Shown here in pieces: positions 33,761 to 42,674 of a stretch of 64,000 nucleotides of DNA. Each line of letters starts with the position of its first letter. The stretch's first letter is position 1. The position numbers and the translations under genes were made by a program. Source of the DNA: Seminavis robusta (taxonomy: Eukaryota > Bacillariophyta > Bacillariophyceae > Naviculales > Naviculaceae). The notes beneath the pieces were generated by a model. That model did no database searches and was not told the DNA's origin. It was given only the letters and a program-made list of their open reading frames with translations. Where the stretch lies: the NCBI GenBank assembly GCA_903772945.1, contig CAICTM010000240.1, positions 1-64,000 of the forward strand, in the 5' to 3' direction.

Positions 33761-35062
33761 TTAGCGACGACCAGCCAAAGAGATATTCTCGTGGTAAAGA
33801 TCCTGCCTGGGTTTCATTCCAAAAATGCGTGAGTACAGCTTCGGTTCCGCGTACCAGTATATGTGCACCACACTGCTATGGCGGTACCGTTGCGTTTCAA
33901 ACAAGGGTGGAGATAAAAGTGATGTGGTAATGTCGTTGGATCCCAATGAAATCCTGGCTAATGAAGTCATGAGGGTAATCTCTGGTGGAATTGCTGGTGA
34001 AAGATCAGAAAGCTGAAGACTCTCAAGAGAAAGACTCGTGAATTTTCCATGGTTGTTGCAAGGATCAGTGGATGCGAAACCCAAACTTTCCCACTCCAAG
34101 TACTGTTCATCTTCATTAAAGAATCCAAATCCACGAGTGAACCAGTAACACTCTTCCACTGTGTCGTCCATCCACCTATCTCGAATAGGTCTGTACCAAT
34201 TTTCTCCCTCGAAGGAATAGAAAAAGGTAGCCAGAGCAAACAGCTGCTGCTTTCTCCATTCTGAAAGAAATGTAATATTTTGATGATTGGCCAGCCACCA
34301 CCATGCTTTCCATTGAGGGGATTCACTACCATTGTTTATGCTTGCCAAAGTGTAGTCTGGTAGGCTATCCAACAGCATGTCCAGAGCTCTAGTGGGAGCA
34401 GAGGTTGGCACTTCAGAGGGTTCCATGGAACCAAAGACAGTTGGTGTCTCTGTCGTCTGTGATGTGAAAACATCGGGCACATTTTGCTTCTGGTTTCCAA
34501 CCAAGGTGCCAACAATACTGCCGGCTACAATCAAAAGCACAACAATAAACAAAATAAGGAGCTGTTTCTGTCTCCTTTTCTTCTGTGCTGTTTGTTGAAG
34601 CTCCTGTAGATCAACAGGATCTGCAGATTGCCGTATTTGCTCCTCCTCTAGATCTTCTTCCACCAGATTTGCCACTGCCAATTGTTGGCTGGTGGTGGTT
34701 TCGTCGTTATTGATGTTGTTGGGCAATGAATCGTTAAGTTCGGGTTGACCACTGGCATCTTCTGGATCACTATCAGTGCCAGAGCCAGCACCAACAAGAA
34801 GACCATAATCCAAGGCAGTGGTACGGCGTAGGTCTAGTCCCGGTGCACCCATGTAGGCTCCTGGCCGATTTGGATTTGAACTCTGCTGTGTAATTTGATG
34901 TGGTGTAATTGGCTCAATGGTTTCTGTGGGAATCTCATATCCTGGCACTGGTACTGCAATTTCAAGGTATTCTGAGGTCACACCCTCTCTGGTATCCTTG
35001 CTTTCCGCCCCCCTTTGTAGCTTGAGGCCCTTTCCTTTGCGCATGAGGTCATCTTCTTCCAT
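33761..35062 (-). CDS. Truncated LRR-type membrane protein
   Basis: From the first in-frame ATG (35062) it has 433 residues. Residues about 1-165 are hydrophilic and acidic (cytosolic side), followed by a basic stop (KKRRQKQ) and one membrane span (LLILFIVVLLIVAGSIVGTLV). A Ser/Thr/Pro stalk comes next, then the LRR-cap-like region SPQWKAWWWL...QLFALATFFYSFEGENW...ECYWF. A single leucine-rich repeat follows (LSLESLQLSDLSPAIPPEITLMTSLARISLGSNDI), and then about 50 residues of unrelated sequence and a stop. Diatom proteins of this build usually carry many LRRs, so the ectodomain looks cut off. The frame remains open upstream to about 35190 with family-like residues (EDHDDEILKIVADRASVAVAEQ) but no ATG, so the true first exon or start codon may be lost or lie upstream. 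Confidence 0.65.
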   Translation of the reverse strand: MEEDDLMRKGKGLKLQRGAESKDTREGVTSEYLEIAVPVPGYEIPTETIEPITPHQITQQSSNPNRPGAYMGAPGLDLRRTTALDYGLLVGAGSGTDSDPEDASGQPELNDSLPNNINNDETTTSQQLAVANLVEEDLEEEQIRQSADPVDLQELQQTAQKKRRQKQLLILFIVVLLIVAGSIVGTLVGNQKQNVPDVFTSQTTETPTVFGSMEPSEVPTSAPTRALDMLLDSLPDYTLASINNGSESPQWKAWWWLANHQNITFLSEWRKQQLFALATFFYSFEGENWYRPIRDRWMDDTVEECYWFTRGFGFFNEDEQYLEWESLGFASTDPCNNHGKFTSLSLESLQLSDLSPAIPPEITLMTSLARISLGSNDITTSLLSPPLFETQRYRHSSVVHIYWYAEPKLYSRIFGMKPRQDLYHENISLAGRR

Positions 35063-35257
35063 TTGCTCTGCCACTGCCACACTTGCCCTATCTGCGACTA
35101 TCTTCAAGATCTCATCGTCGTGATCCTCAGTTGGAATATTTCTGCCAGCTGGAGTGGATTGCCTATGATTTTGACGGCCTGACCTTACATTGGAGATGTG
35201 CCGAGAAGGTCAATGGGAGGACGGTTGGGGGTGAAACATACACAAACATCGGGGTCT

Positions 35258-35360
35258 GGGGGATGGAGAAATCCACTGCCCATCATTGCGCTGTTTACCA
35301 CTGTCTTCTAATGGAGCGGCAGCGATGGCCCATGAATGGCACTGGATTTCTCCATCCCCC
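35258..35360. repeat. Inverted repeat / hairpin, 18-bp perfect arms
   Basis: GGGGGATGGAGAAATCCA at 35258-35275 is the exact reverse complement of 35343-35360; partial pairing continues inward (CTGCCCATCATTG against CCATGAATGGCAC). The spacer is 67 bases. Confidence 0.85.
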
Positions 35361-35820
35361 TGCAGCAAATGAAAAGGTTCGGAGAAAATTCAAAGCGCTG
35401 ACTAGATCTTGCTAGATCTTGCTAATATTTTAGTACGAGTTTTACGGGATGGTGATATGCTCTGATGTTGGCAATTTTGGGAGTGGACCGGCTATGTCGT
35501 GCCTACCGCTAGCGTTGGTCCAGGATTGTAGCCTGAAGTTGGACCAGCGAAAGACCATGGTCTCTGCGACCGTACGAGGTAGTGCTAGCTTGCGCTAGCT
35601 ATCACTTATGTGGGAACATTGGCACTCAAAACATGTGCAAATAGATTGATGAATCCAGACTAGCTTAACCCTCATCCTTCTACCCTCTGCAGCCCTTCAA
35701 CTATTACTTCTGTGGTACATGTATGCGTGGTTGGATTGGCGCTTTCCGAAAAAGTTCCATTCGTCGCATTGTTCTGCATTATTATTGTTATTCAACTTGT
35801 AGAGGTCAAATCCTATCCTG

Positions 35821-35828
35821 TGACGTCA
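35821..35828. promoter_or_regulatory. CRE-like TGACGTCA upstream of hydroxylase copy 1
   Basis: Full palindromic TGACGTCA 115 bases before the ATG at 35936. The tandem paralog has TGACGTCG at 37232-37239, 104 bases before its ATG. bZIP factors bind this class of site, and TGACGT elements mediate CO2/cAMP responses in Phaeodactylum; function here is inferred. Confidence 0.5.
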
Positions 35829-35935
35829 ACATCTTTGCCGTTGTTCGTGTTCCAGTTCCTGTTGCCCCGTGCCATGGAATTCTATCTTCTTCTTCTACAA
35901 TACCCATTCTTTTGGAGACTGGAGACTTGTATGAG

Positions 35936-36979
35936 ATGATTGGGTTGTTTTCCATCTTCTGTGCCTCCCTCTGTTGCAGTGGTGTTGGCAATGCCTGGTT
36001 CCTGGGAAATTCACCAGGTCCCTTCCTTGGTCGTCATTGGCAGCTCTCTGAACAGGCATCACTGGGCTCTCACATTCCATGTAGAACTGGGCGTAGCTCT
36101 CTGGTGTTTCTTTCCTCCCCCAAGAGCACTACTGTCTCAGTATCTGGAGCGGACTCCTCAGAATCACCTCCTCCAAGAACCATCCCTTATGATCCTGATC
36201 TGCTCTACATGGGCATCAGTGAAGAATTGGATCTACTACCCAAAGGCACTAGTTTGCAAAAGGCATTCTCCTTTACAATTGACAATGCTTGCCCCGACAA
36301 CCGAACGGTGGAAATTCTAAAACTTTCTCAACGACCACCACTCTTTTTGCTCAAGGGTGTCTTGACTCCCCAAGAATGCCAAGTCTTCATGGATTTCGCC
36401 AATAGTCAACCCCTACAAGTTGCCGAGACTCGGCAGGGTGGCACCGATTCTCAGGAATACAGAGTTGGGTCGCAAATGACATGGATTCCCAATAACACCA
36501 TGCAGGGATTGCAAGACTTGGCACAACAAATCCATGCCACCTTTTTGCCCCATGAACCTTGTTTTCATCCCTCCCAATCCGTTGAAGATTTGCAAGTCGT
36601 TCATTACGATCCAGACGGTTGCTACAATCTACATCATGATGGAGCACTACGTATCTTGACGGTGCTCTATTATCTCAATGGTGTCAGTGACACCTGGTTC
36701 CCCTGTGCGGATGCGCCTGTGGGACGCTTTGCGTCAAGACAAGGAGCGATTGACTTTGCCAATTCATCGGCCCACCCCAGCAATATTCTCCGTGGGGGAG
36801 TCCTGGCCAGCCAAGTGCAACCAGGAGATGCCATTGCCTTTTACAATTACTTTCAAGATGCCGCCTTTGAATGGAATGCCATTCATGCTGGATTGCCTGC
36901 AACGTCGGACAAGTGGATTGCCACCCATTGGTATCATCATGTTCGACCCAGTCAATGTAACGAATATAAGACGAGTTAG
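35936..36979 (+). CDS. Prolyl-4-hydroxylase-like 2OG-Fe(II) oxygenase, copy 1
   Basis: A 347-residue protein starting at the ATG that aligns with the paralog. Residues 1-20 form a signal peptide ending GVGNA, then WF. The catalytic domain shows PPLFLLKGVLTPQEC, iron ligands H233-H-D235 (NLHHDGALR) and H317 (NAIHAGLP), and the 2-oxoglutarate-binding K326 (TSDKWIATHW). P4H enzymes hydroxylate proline in secreted or regulatory proteins with 2-oxoglutarate, O2, Fe(II) and ascorbate. The signal peptide points to the secretory pathway. An aromatic residue after the cleavage site (NA^WF) also resembles the motif that sends diatom proteins on to the plastid, and the following stretch is Ser/Arg-containing, so plastid targeting is possible. 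About 80 percent identical to copy 2 over the catalytic domain. Confidence 0.88.
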   Translation: MIGLFSIFCASLCCSGVGNAWFLGNSPGPFLGRHWQLSEQASLGSHIPCRTGRSSLVFLSSPKSTTVSVSGADSSESPPPRTIPYDPDLLYMGISEELDLLPKGTSLQKAFSFTIDNACPDNRTVEILKLSQRPPLFLLKGVLTPQECQVFMDFANSQPLQVAETRQGGTDSQEYRVGSQMTWIPNNTMQGLQDLAQQIHATFLPHEPCFHPSQSVEDLQVVHYDPDGCYNLHHDGALRILTVLYYLNGVSDTWFPCADAPVGRFASRQGAIDFANSSAHPSNILRGGVLASQVQPGDAIAFYNYFQDAAFEWNAIHAGLPATSDKWIATHWYHHVRPSQCNEYKTS

Positions 36980-37335
36980 ATTACGAGTTAGATTGTTTGT
37001 CAATACAAGGTCGATAATGATAAGGAACGGTGCCATGATAGAGCATTTTCATTAAAAAGCAAAAGGGAAACCACCACCTGGGAGTTGCCAACAGTGGCAA
37101 CGATAATCCTTTCCCTATACTAGTAGCGGTACGGTAGGACAGACACGTCGGGCCCGGGAGACTAGCTAGAGATCTATCCACAGAAACCGGCTGAGGGCCA
37201 GGCTATCGTTATTGAGCTTACGCCAAATCTGTGACGTCGATATGTTTTTGTTGTTTGTTCGAGTGACAGTCCGCCGAGGAGATCTCTCTTCTTCTATTAT
37301 TTTTAATACCCTTCTTGTGGGGAAATTGTTTGAGG
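36980..37335. other. Intergenic between the two hydroxylase copies
   Basis: 3' flank of copy 1 and promoter of copy 2. Its second half aligns loosely with the DNA before copy 1: CAAATC then TGTGACGTC, then a CTTCTTCTA pyrimidine tract before the ATG. Confidence 0.55.
37232..37239. promoter_or_regulatory. CRE-like TGACGTCG upstream of hydroxylase copy 2
   Basis: Seven of eight bases of the TGACGTCA palindrome, 104 bases before the ATG at 37336, conserved in position with the site before copy 1 although most surrounding bases have changed. Confidence 0.45.
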
Positions 37336-38358
37336 ATGCTTGGCTTGTGGTCAATCTTCTGTGCCTTGCTCTGTTGTAGTGGTGTTGGCAATGCTTGGTT
37401 TGTGAGAAATGCTCCAGGTTGCTTCCACCGTCGTCATTGGCGGCTCCCTCAACTGGACTCTCCTATTACATGCAGAAAGGAAAGTTGCACTCAGGTGTTT
37501 CTTTCGTCCTCCCCCAAGAGCACGGACTCCTCAGAATCACCTCCTCCAAGAACCATCCCTTATGATCCTGATCTTCTCTACATGGGCATCAGTGAAGAAT
37601 TGGATCTCATGCCCAAAGGCACCAGTTTGCACAAGGAATTCTCCTTTACCCTTGAGAATGCGGGCCCCAACAATCGAACGGTGGAAATTCAAAAACTTTC
37701 TCAACGACCACCACTGTTTCTGCTCAAAGGTATCTTGACTCCCCAAGAATGCGAAGTCTTGATGGATTGTGCCCTTCACAACAATGGAGAACCCCTCCAA
37801 GTCGCCAAGACCCGCAATAAGGGTGGCACCAACTTCACAGACTACAGAGTTGGTTCGCAAATGACATGGATTCCCAATTACACCATGCAGGGATTGAAAG
37901 ACCTAGCACGACAAGTCCATGCTACCTTTTTGCCCCATGAACCCTGCTTTCATCCCAGGGAATCAGTTGAAGATTTGCAAGTCGTTCATTATGACCCGGA
38001 TGGTCGCTACAATCTACATCACGATGCCACACTCCGCATCTTGACGGTGCTCTATTATCTGAATGGCGTCAGTGACACCTGGTTCCCCTGTGCGGATGCG
38101 CCGGAGGGACGGTTTGTGAAGCGACAAGGGGCGATTGACTTTGCCAATTATTCAGCTACCAGCAATACTAGTCATAGTGGAGTCGTGGCCAGCCAAGTGC
38201 AACCGGGAGATGCCATTGCCTTCTACAATTACTTTCAAGATGCCACCATTGAATGGAATGCCATTCATGCTGGATTACCAGCAACATCCGACAAGTGGAT
38301 TGCGACCCATTGGTATCATCATGTGGCGCCACGTCAATGTACTAATGAAAATAGTTAA
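37336..38358 (+). CDS. Prolyl-4-hydroxylase-like 2OG-Fe(II) oxygenase, copy 2
   Basis: A 340-residue paralog of the preceding gene in the same orientation. It keeps the signal peptide (MLGLWSIFCALLCCSGVGNA, then WF) and all catalytic residues: NLHHDATLR iron ligands, distal histidine in NAIHAGLP, lysine in TSDKWIATHW. Differences lie mainly in the region just after the signal peptide and in a short insertion before RVGSQMTW (CALHNNGEPLQVAKTRNKGG). Both copies are full length and lack stops, so both are probably functional. Same reaction and location arguments as copy 1. The intergenic distance of about 360 bases and shared promoter blocks show a recent tandem duplication. Confidence 0.88.
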   Translation: MLGLWSIFCALLCCSGVGNAWFVRNAPGCFHRRHWRLPQLDSPITCRKESCTQVFLSSSPKSTDSSESPPPRTIPYDPDLLYMGISEELDLMPKGTSLHKEFSFTLENAGPNNRTVEIQKLSQRPPLFLLKGILTPQECEVLMDCALHNNGEPLQVAKTRNKGGTNFTDYRVGSQMTWIPNYTMQGLKDLARQVHATFLPHEPCFHPRESVEDLQVVHYDPDGRYNLHHDATLRILTVLYYLNGVSDTWFPCADAPEGRFVKRQGAIDFANYSATSNTSHSGVVASQVQPGDAIAFYNYFQDATIEWNAIHAGLPATSDKWIATHWYHHVAPRQCTNENS

Positions 38359-38694
38359 GTATGATTAGCAGGGCTGACAGCAGTGCAACATTTGGCAAAA
38401 AGGAATCGGTTCCAAAAACAAGTCCATTTTATGGCCTTCGGGGGTAGCCTAGAAACCGTGCAACATAGACTCGACTCATCTAAGCTCTAAAAATCGACAA
38501 GGAATGGAAACTGATAATACCGGTAGTACTGTTCTGCTCAACTGCCCGGCCTGTATAGCTAGTCGAACTACTTGACCCAGCGTAGTACGATATCCATACA
38601 TGCCCGGCCGCCAATCAGAGGTCCACAAATAGTCATTGTAGGGCATAGAGAATAGGGAATGATCGATGGTTCAAATATCCGAGTCAAGACCCAT
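38359..38694. other. Convergent 3' flanks, no gene
   Basis: Lies between the plus-strand hydroxylase and a minus-strand small gene; should hold both 3' ends. ATACCGGTAGTAC at about 38518. Nothing else seen. Confidence 0.45.
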
Positions 38695-39099
38695 TCATTC
38701 CTTAGTGGCAATTTCTCCTTTCTTCGCCTTGTCGGAATAAAACCAAGGTTGTCTCTTGGTAGTGGTGGTGAGTTTTCCAAACAAAAAGCCAACGCCAAAC
38801 GCGATGGGGATGGCCACACTGGGATGTGTCACAACTTGACGAGGAAAGGCCATCACGGTGTGCATGTACCGAAAGAATTTTGGTTGCGTCGTATCCTTGG
38901 CCATGGATCGATCCTGCCTCATCGCCATGTAGTTGATGCCGTACGTCGCAGACGTGAGCAAGAAGACAAAGGGATAATCTGCATGCATTCGAAGGTTTTC
39001 CTTCGTACCCCAGTACGTTCCTAGCATGCCGACGCTTCCAATGGTCCCCGACTTGAGGAATACGCTCTTTGCAGCGGCTTGCCAACCATTACCCGTCAT
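38695..39099 (-). CDS. Small membrane protein of unknown function
   Basis: A 134-residue frame from ATG 39099. Residues about 36-55 (YPFVFLLTSATYGINYMAM) and about 85-105 (SVAIPIAFGVGFLFGKL) are two likely membrane spans; the rest is basic (VFLKSGTIG..., TTTTKRQPWFYSDKAKKGE). Size, basic termini and two short spans resemble accessory subunits of organelle membrane complexes, but I do not recognise the family. No signal peptide. Intronless, divergent from the LINE fragment at 39.5 kb. Confidence 0.55.
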   Translation of the reverse strand: MTGNGWQAAAKSVFLKSGTIGSVGMLGTYWGTKENLRMHADYPFVFLLTSATYGINYMAMRQDRSMAKDTTQPKFFRYMHTVMAFPRQVVTHPSVAIPIAFGVGFLFGKLTTTTKRQPWFYSDKAKKGEIATKE

Positions 39100-39505
39100 C
39101 CTCAATGGATGGGGATGAGCGTTGCATGCATTACTTTGTTTCTTCTTCCGAAAGATCCTCGAGCATTGAGGGTGCCCAGGTCACTTGAAAGCGCGAATAG
39201 AATTCTCACTGCTCTTGGATCTTGGATCTTGCTTGGATCTTCACAACTTGCATCCTAGCTAGCCAGAGTCTACCGGTAGCTTGCATCCCTATCAACTTTC
39301 GTCACACATTTAGCTATTGCTAACACTCTCCAGAGAAATGTCATTCAAGTTGTAATACCTTGGTCGAAAGATGCCATTGCTAAGGCTCCATACCGGTACG
39401 GTAGAATCAAAGCCAAAGCTTTCATCCGAACCTTCACAAGAGAACGCGTTCGGTTCGGTGCATACCTCTTATCTGTACGTACAGTAGATCTAGTAGGTCT
39501 CTGTT
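39100..39505. other. Intergenic, no gene seen
   Basis: Promoter side of the small membrane protein gene. Contains ATACCGGTACGGTA at about 39392 and GTACGTACAGTA at about 39476. Ends at the 5' border of a truncated LINE fragment. Confidence 0.4.
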
Positions 39506-40209
39506 ATGACGAATCAGAATCTGTTTCTTGACCTTCGTAGCTTCGTAAATGCTTTTAGCGTCCAGTCGGAACCTCCCCTTCCATCTGTTCCCGCCCCTAC
39601 TATCCCTGCCGGTCACCCAATTTCCACTTTACCTCCCCTTCCTCCCCCCCCTCTCAATCCCCCTCCAGCCCCCGAGCTCTTACGCGGAGATCTTTCCATT
39701 CGCGGCTTGTTCGAACGTGGTACTACAGCTATTATTGACGTACGTGTCACTGATTTGGACTGTGCCTCTTACCGAAACAAAAATCCCGTCAAAGTGTTAA
39801 CCCAACAAGAACGCGACAAAATTTCCAAATATAAAGAAGCGTGCGACTCCAATCGCGCTTCCTTTCATCCCTTTGTTGTTTCTGTGGATGGCATGCTTGC
39901 CCCCCAAGCCAAGATTCTCTTACAACGGCTTGCTTCTGCTACTGCCTCCAAAACTCAGTTTTCCTACTCTCAAATGATGTTTTTCATGCAGACCCGTATC
40001 TCAATTGCCCTTGTGAAAGCTACCCATTTATGTCTCCGTGGATCTCGCAAAGCCAAACCATTTGGCCCCCGTACTGGTCCTCAATTTCTTGCCCCTGATC
40101 CCACAGAACCTAGTCCTGCATTTCGACTGTTCTTTGCTTAAGCCTGGCCCCGGCTGGCTTCCGTAGATAATTTCCCTACTCTAATCCCCCCCAAAACCTA
40201 AAAAAAAAA
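39506..40209 (+). mobile_element. 5'-truncated non-LTR retrotransposon (LINE) 3' end, copy 1
   Basis: A 211-residue frame whose second half reads LSIRGLFERGT...DVRVTDLDCASYRNKNPVKVLTQQE...FHPFVVSVDGMLAPQAK...RISIALVKATHLCLRGSR. This block order is typical of the region downstream of the reverse transcriptase in LINE-type elements of algae and oomycetes (my recognition, not searched). The reverse transcriptase itself is absent, so the copy is 5'-truncated. It is followed by about 60 bases of tail and ten adenines at 40200-40209, as expected for target-primed insertion. The first 60 residues are proline-rich. The final 250 bases are nearly identical to 56524-56777. Confidence 0.75.
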
Positions 40210-40677
40210 GATCTGGTCTTTAATGGTTCATGTCATCGCGCGCCCGAAAGCTCACCTGAGTACCGTTGCGGGATGCGGAGATGGCTCCACAAGCTGGGTG
40301 TAAATCACTTCTCGATCTTTTGGGACGTGGATACGATCTTTTCATTACTGGCTCTGCTGGCTCCGAAGATTGTGAAAGCAGTGGGCTGTTTTGTAGCCTG
40401 ACAACCTGCCAGCTGCGTGTACGCAGCTCCAAGATCAACCTCTAGCTCGCCCTCTAGCTAGCAAGAGATGATACATCAATAGCATGCCCACACATTTGTG
40501 TTTTCCTGTCTCCTTTCAAAGATTGGCAGCGAATGAAGGATATGCACTTGTAACCTTAACCTTGGAGTCTTGAGAAGGAGGACAAAATTGGCACGGCCCA
40601 GACGCGAAAAATCTCCTGCACAAACCTTCCATCTCCAAGTTGTCGTGCTGCCATAAGCCAAGCAACGAGGTAAAGAA
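40210..40677. other. Intergenic upstream of the zincin-motif gene
   Basis: No gene supported. Starts with the possible right-hand target-site flank of the LINE fragment (AGATCT, also present left of the fragment at about 39486). Should contain the promoter of the gene at 40678. Confidence 0.4.
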
Positions 40678-42228
40678 ATGAACTCAAGGGCATCCGACAG
40701 CAGTGATGTGGGCTCGTTGTACACGAGCCAGTTTTTGCCCGGTGATCGCGGTGCCAAGAGTATGACAGGAGCTCCTGAAGAGGTTGCGGGTACCAATGAC
40801 GGGGCTCGAGGAACGAACGTGCGGGCTTTACTCTTGGACTTCTTGAAGAGGTCCTTCTCAGCTCTATGGACGCTAATTGTTGCTTTCGTGGGATGCATTC
40901 CAGAACTGCTGTTCAAGGGGTCGCCCGTTATTGTTGGTGCCGCACTTGCGCTCCTTGCCGAACTGTTGCTCTTTATCGGGATATTCTTTCGAGCCAAATA
41001 CACAGGTCGTCGTGGGACGGCGTGGTGTCATGGTGTTGCCATCCTGTCTATTTTGATGATTTTGATTTTCGTTTGGATCCTTGCTATCGCGAGATGGACG
41101 CGCCGCTTCGAGGTCGACAAGCAAGACGGAACTGACAAGGCCAGGGATGATGCGAGCAGCGACGACGAGGAAAAGAACCTGCCGCTAAACACAATGAGAG
41201 AAGACGATCATCTGGAGTCTATCGATCTGACCGGCTCAGGTGAAAACAGTGAAGCAACACCCACAGCCACGTCCACCGACGCATCAGGACGAGAGAAGCC
41301 CACAAAACGCCTGATCCCCTATCTGTCCAACAAAACCAAGTGGTTCGCTCTACTTGTACTTACTCCGTTGGTAGTGATGATGCTGGTTTTCACTGAAATA
41401 ACGCTTTGGTATCAAATGCCCCGGAACTCGATCATTAAGCTCGACCCTAACCAACTAGCACTGAGTCCAAAGAGTGAATACGTTCCGGCTGGCTGCGAAA
41501 TTCAAGAACGGTGGGACGAGGCCGTCAAGTTCTTCAATGGCAGTATCTCGGTTGCGGATGTATTGCTGGTGTATGTGAACAACCCTTTTACGGATGCTCC
41601 GGCCTATCAGGCAGACAGCACTGTGTATTTGCCCGAGTACAGCCGTTGCCCCTCCGTAAGGTTGTTGGTCCACGAAATGGTTCATGTCTGGCAAGAACAG
41701 ACTAGCTATTGGAGCGGACCAGGTGCTCCTGGAAGGTTTATTCGCATGCGCTTGGACCGTCTACGATGTTCGTGGTGTCTGGAAGACTACGGGGGCAGGG
41801 AGGGAATAATTACCGCTCTGGAGCAATCGCGGTCGGGCAATACAACAGCAGCAGACATCAAGGCAGCCTTTGGCCCCGAGCAAATGGCGGAGATCGTGGA
41901 AGACTATTACTACCATAAGTTGGTCTCTGAAATGTGTGATGAGAACATCCATGAAGTTGAGGGCAGGTCGTTGGAGGCTTTGCACTCTGCCAGCGACGGT
42001 AGCCAAGCAAACACAAGCGAACTTCTCTTCTATAGCCCCGGGCACAACTCAACAGGCAACAGCACCATGAACGCCTCCGAAAGCATTGATAGCCAAGACA
42101 CCGCGGACGTCGACAAAGCCATTGAGCCTGACGATGACTATTCCGGGTTTCAGTTCTATGAAGAATTCAGCAATGCGGAGTACTGTGAGGCCCTCCGTTT
42201 TTATTCTTGCCAAGTGATCAACTGCTAG
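40678..42228 (+). CDS. Membrane protein with HEMVH zinc-metallopeptidase-like domain
   Basis: A 516-residue intronless protein. Residues about 60-105 and 115-140 give two or three membrane spans (SPVIVGAALALLAELLLFIGIFF; AILSILMILIFVWILAIARW), then an acidic linker with Ser/Thr (about 145-210), then another span (WFALLVLTPLVVMMLVFTEITLW), then a luminal or external domain. That domain has YLPEYSRCPSVRLLVHEMVHVWQEQ, in which H332-E333-x-x-H336 fits the HExxH zinc site. The pattern VHExxHxWQ occurs in predicted zincin-like domains of bacteria and eukaryotes; I cannot place the third ligand. After it come many cysteines and an N-glycosylation-rich, acidic region (NTSELLFYSPGHNSTGNSTMNAS). Membrane-tethered extracellular protease is a reasonable inference, not proof. 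Confidence 0.72.
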   Translation: MNSRASDSSDVGSLYTSQFLPGDRGAKSMTGAPEEVAGTNDGARGTNVRALLLDFLKRSFSALWTLIVAFVGCIPELLFKGSPVIVGAALALLAELLLFIGIFFRAKYTGRRGTAWCHGVAILSILMILIFVWILAIARWTRRFEVDKQDGTDKARDDASSDDEEKNLPLNTMREDDHLESIDLTGSGENSEATPTATSTDASGREKPTKRLIPYLSNKTKWFALLVLTPLVVMMLVFTEITLWYQMPRNSIIKLDPNQLALSPKSEYVPAGCEIQERWDEAVKFFNGSISVADVLLVYVNNPFTDAPAYQADSTVYLPEYSRCPSVRLLVHEMVHVWQEQTSYWSGPGAPGRFIRMRLDRLRCSWCLEDYGGREGIITALEQSRSGNTTAADIKAAFGPEQMAEIVEDYYYHKLVSEMCDENIHEVEGRSLEALHSASDGSQANTSELLFYSPGHNSTGNSTMNASESIDSQDTADVDKAIEPDDDYSGFQFYEEFSNAEYCEALRFYSCQVINC

Positions 42229-42674
42229 CTGCGTTTCGAGTTCTGAAAAAGTGATCCTAGAGTATGTAGCGAATCCACTTGCTAGTGAGGTCCCGGTCGG
42301 TACCTTGGTGAACCGTGTCCCTTGTTCAGACCTGAAATAGACAATGTTTCTAACCTTATAGCTAGGTAGCTGTGAAATCCACTTGGCTGTTGAGGCGATG
42401 TTGTGCACATCAATGAATGCTCTCCTCTGCAAGCCACTCATGTTTCTGCTGCCATTTCCGCAGCCATCTTCTCTTCGGCTGCTTGTCCACGTGCGAAAAC
42501 CAGGGACTTTTGGCTTTCGCCTCTCTGTTGTCCTTTTCGGAGCACCAGGTGAGAAAGTGACCATGAATCGTCCATCAAGACAACCTGGTCTGATTGCTGT
42601 CTTTGCTCCTTCCAATCGAAGACAGAAGAGTACATGCAGAACACCTGCCCATTGATGTTGCGCTCGCCGTCATA
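42229..42674. other. 3' flank of the zincin-motif gene
   Basis: No supported gene. Short frames on both strands overlap and lack domains. Confidence 0.4.

Larger units (their letters stand above)
35063..35935. other. Intergenic with a long hairpin, divergent promoters
   Basis: Lies between the minus-strand LRR gene and the first plus-strand hydroxylase gene. It holds an 18-bp perfect inverted repeat (see separate entry) and a TGACGTCA at 35821-35828. A frame continuing the hydroxylase upstream to an ATG at 35723 is open but is not matched by the paralog, so it is treated as leader DNA. Confidence 0.5.

Noticed and set aside
35723-35935. Extension of hydroxylase copy 1 to an upstream ATG
   Set aside because: The tandem paralog has no such extension, it would bury the signal peptide, and it contains the conserved TGACGTCA element.
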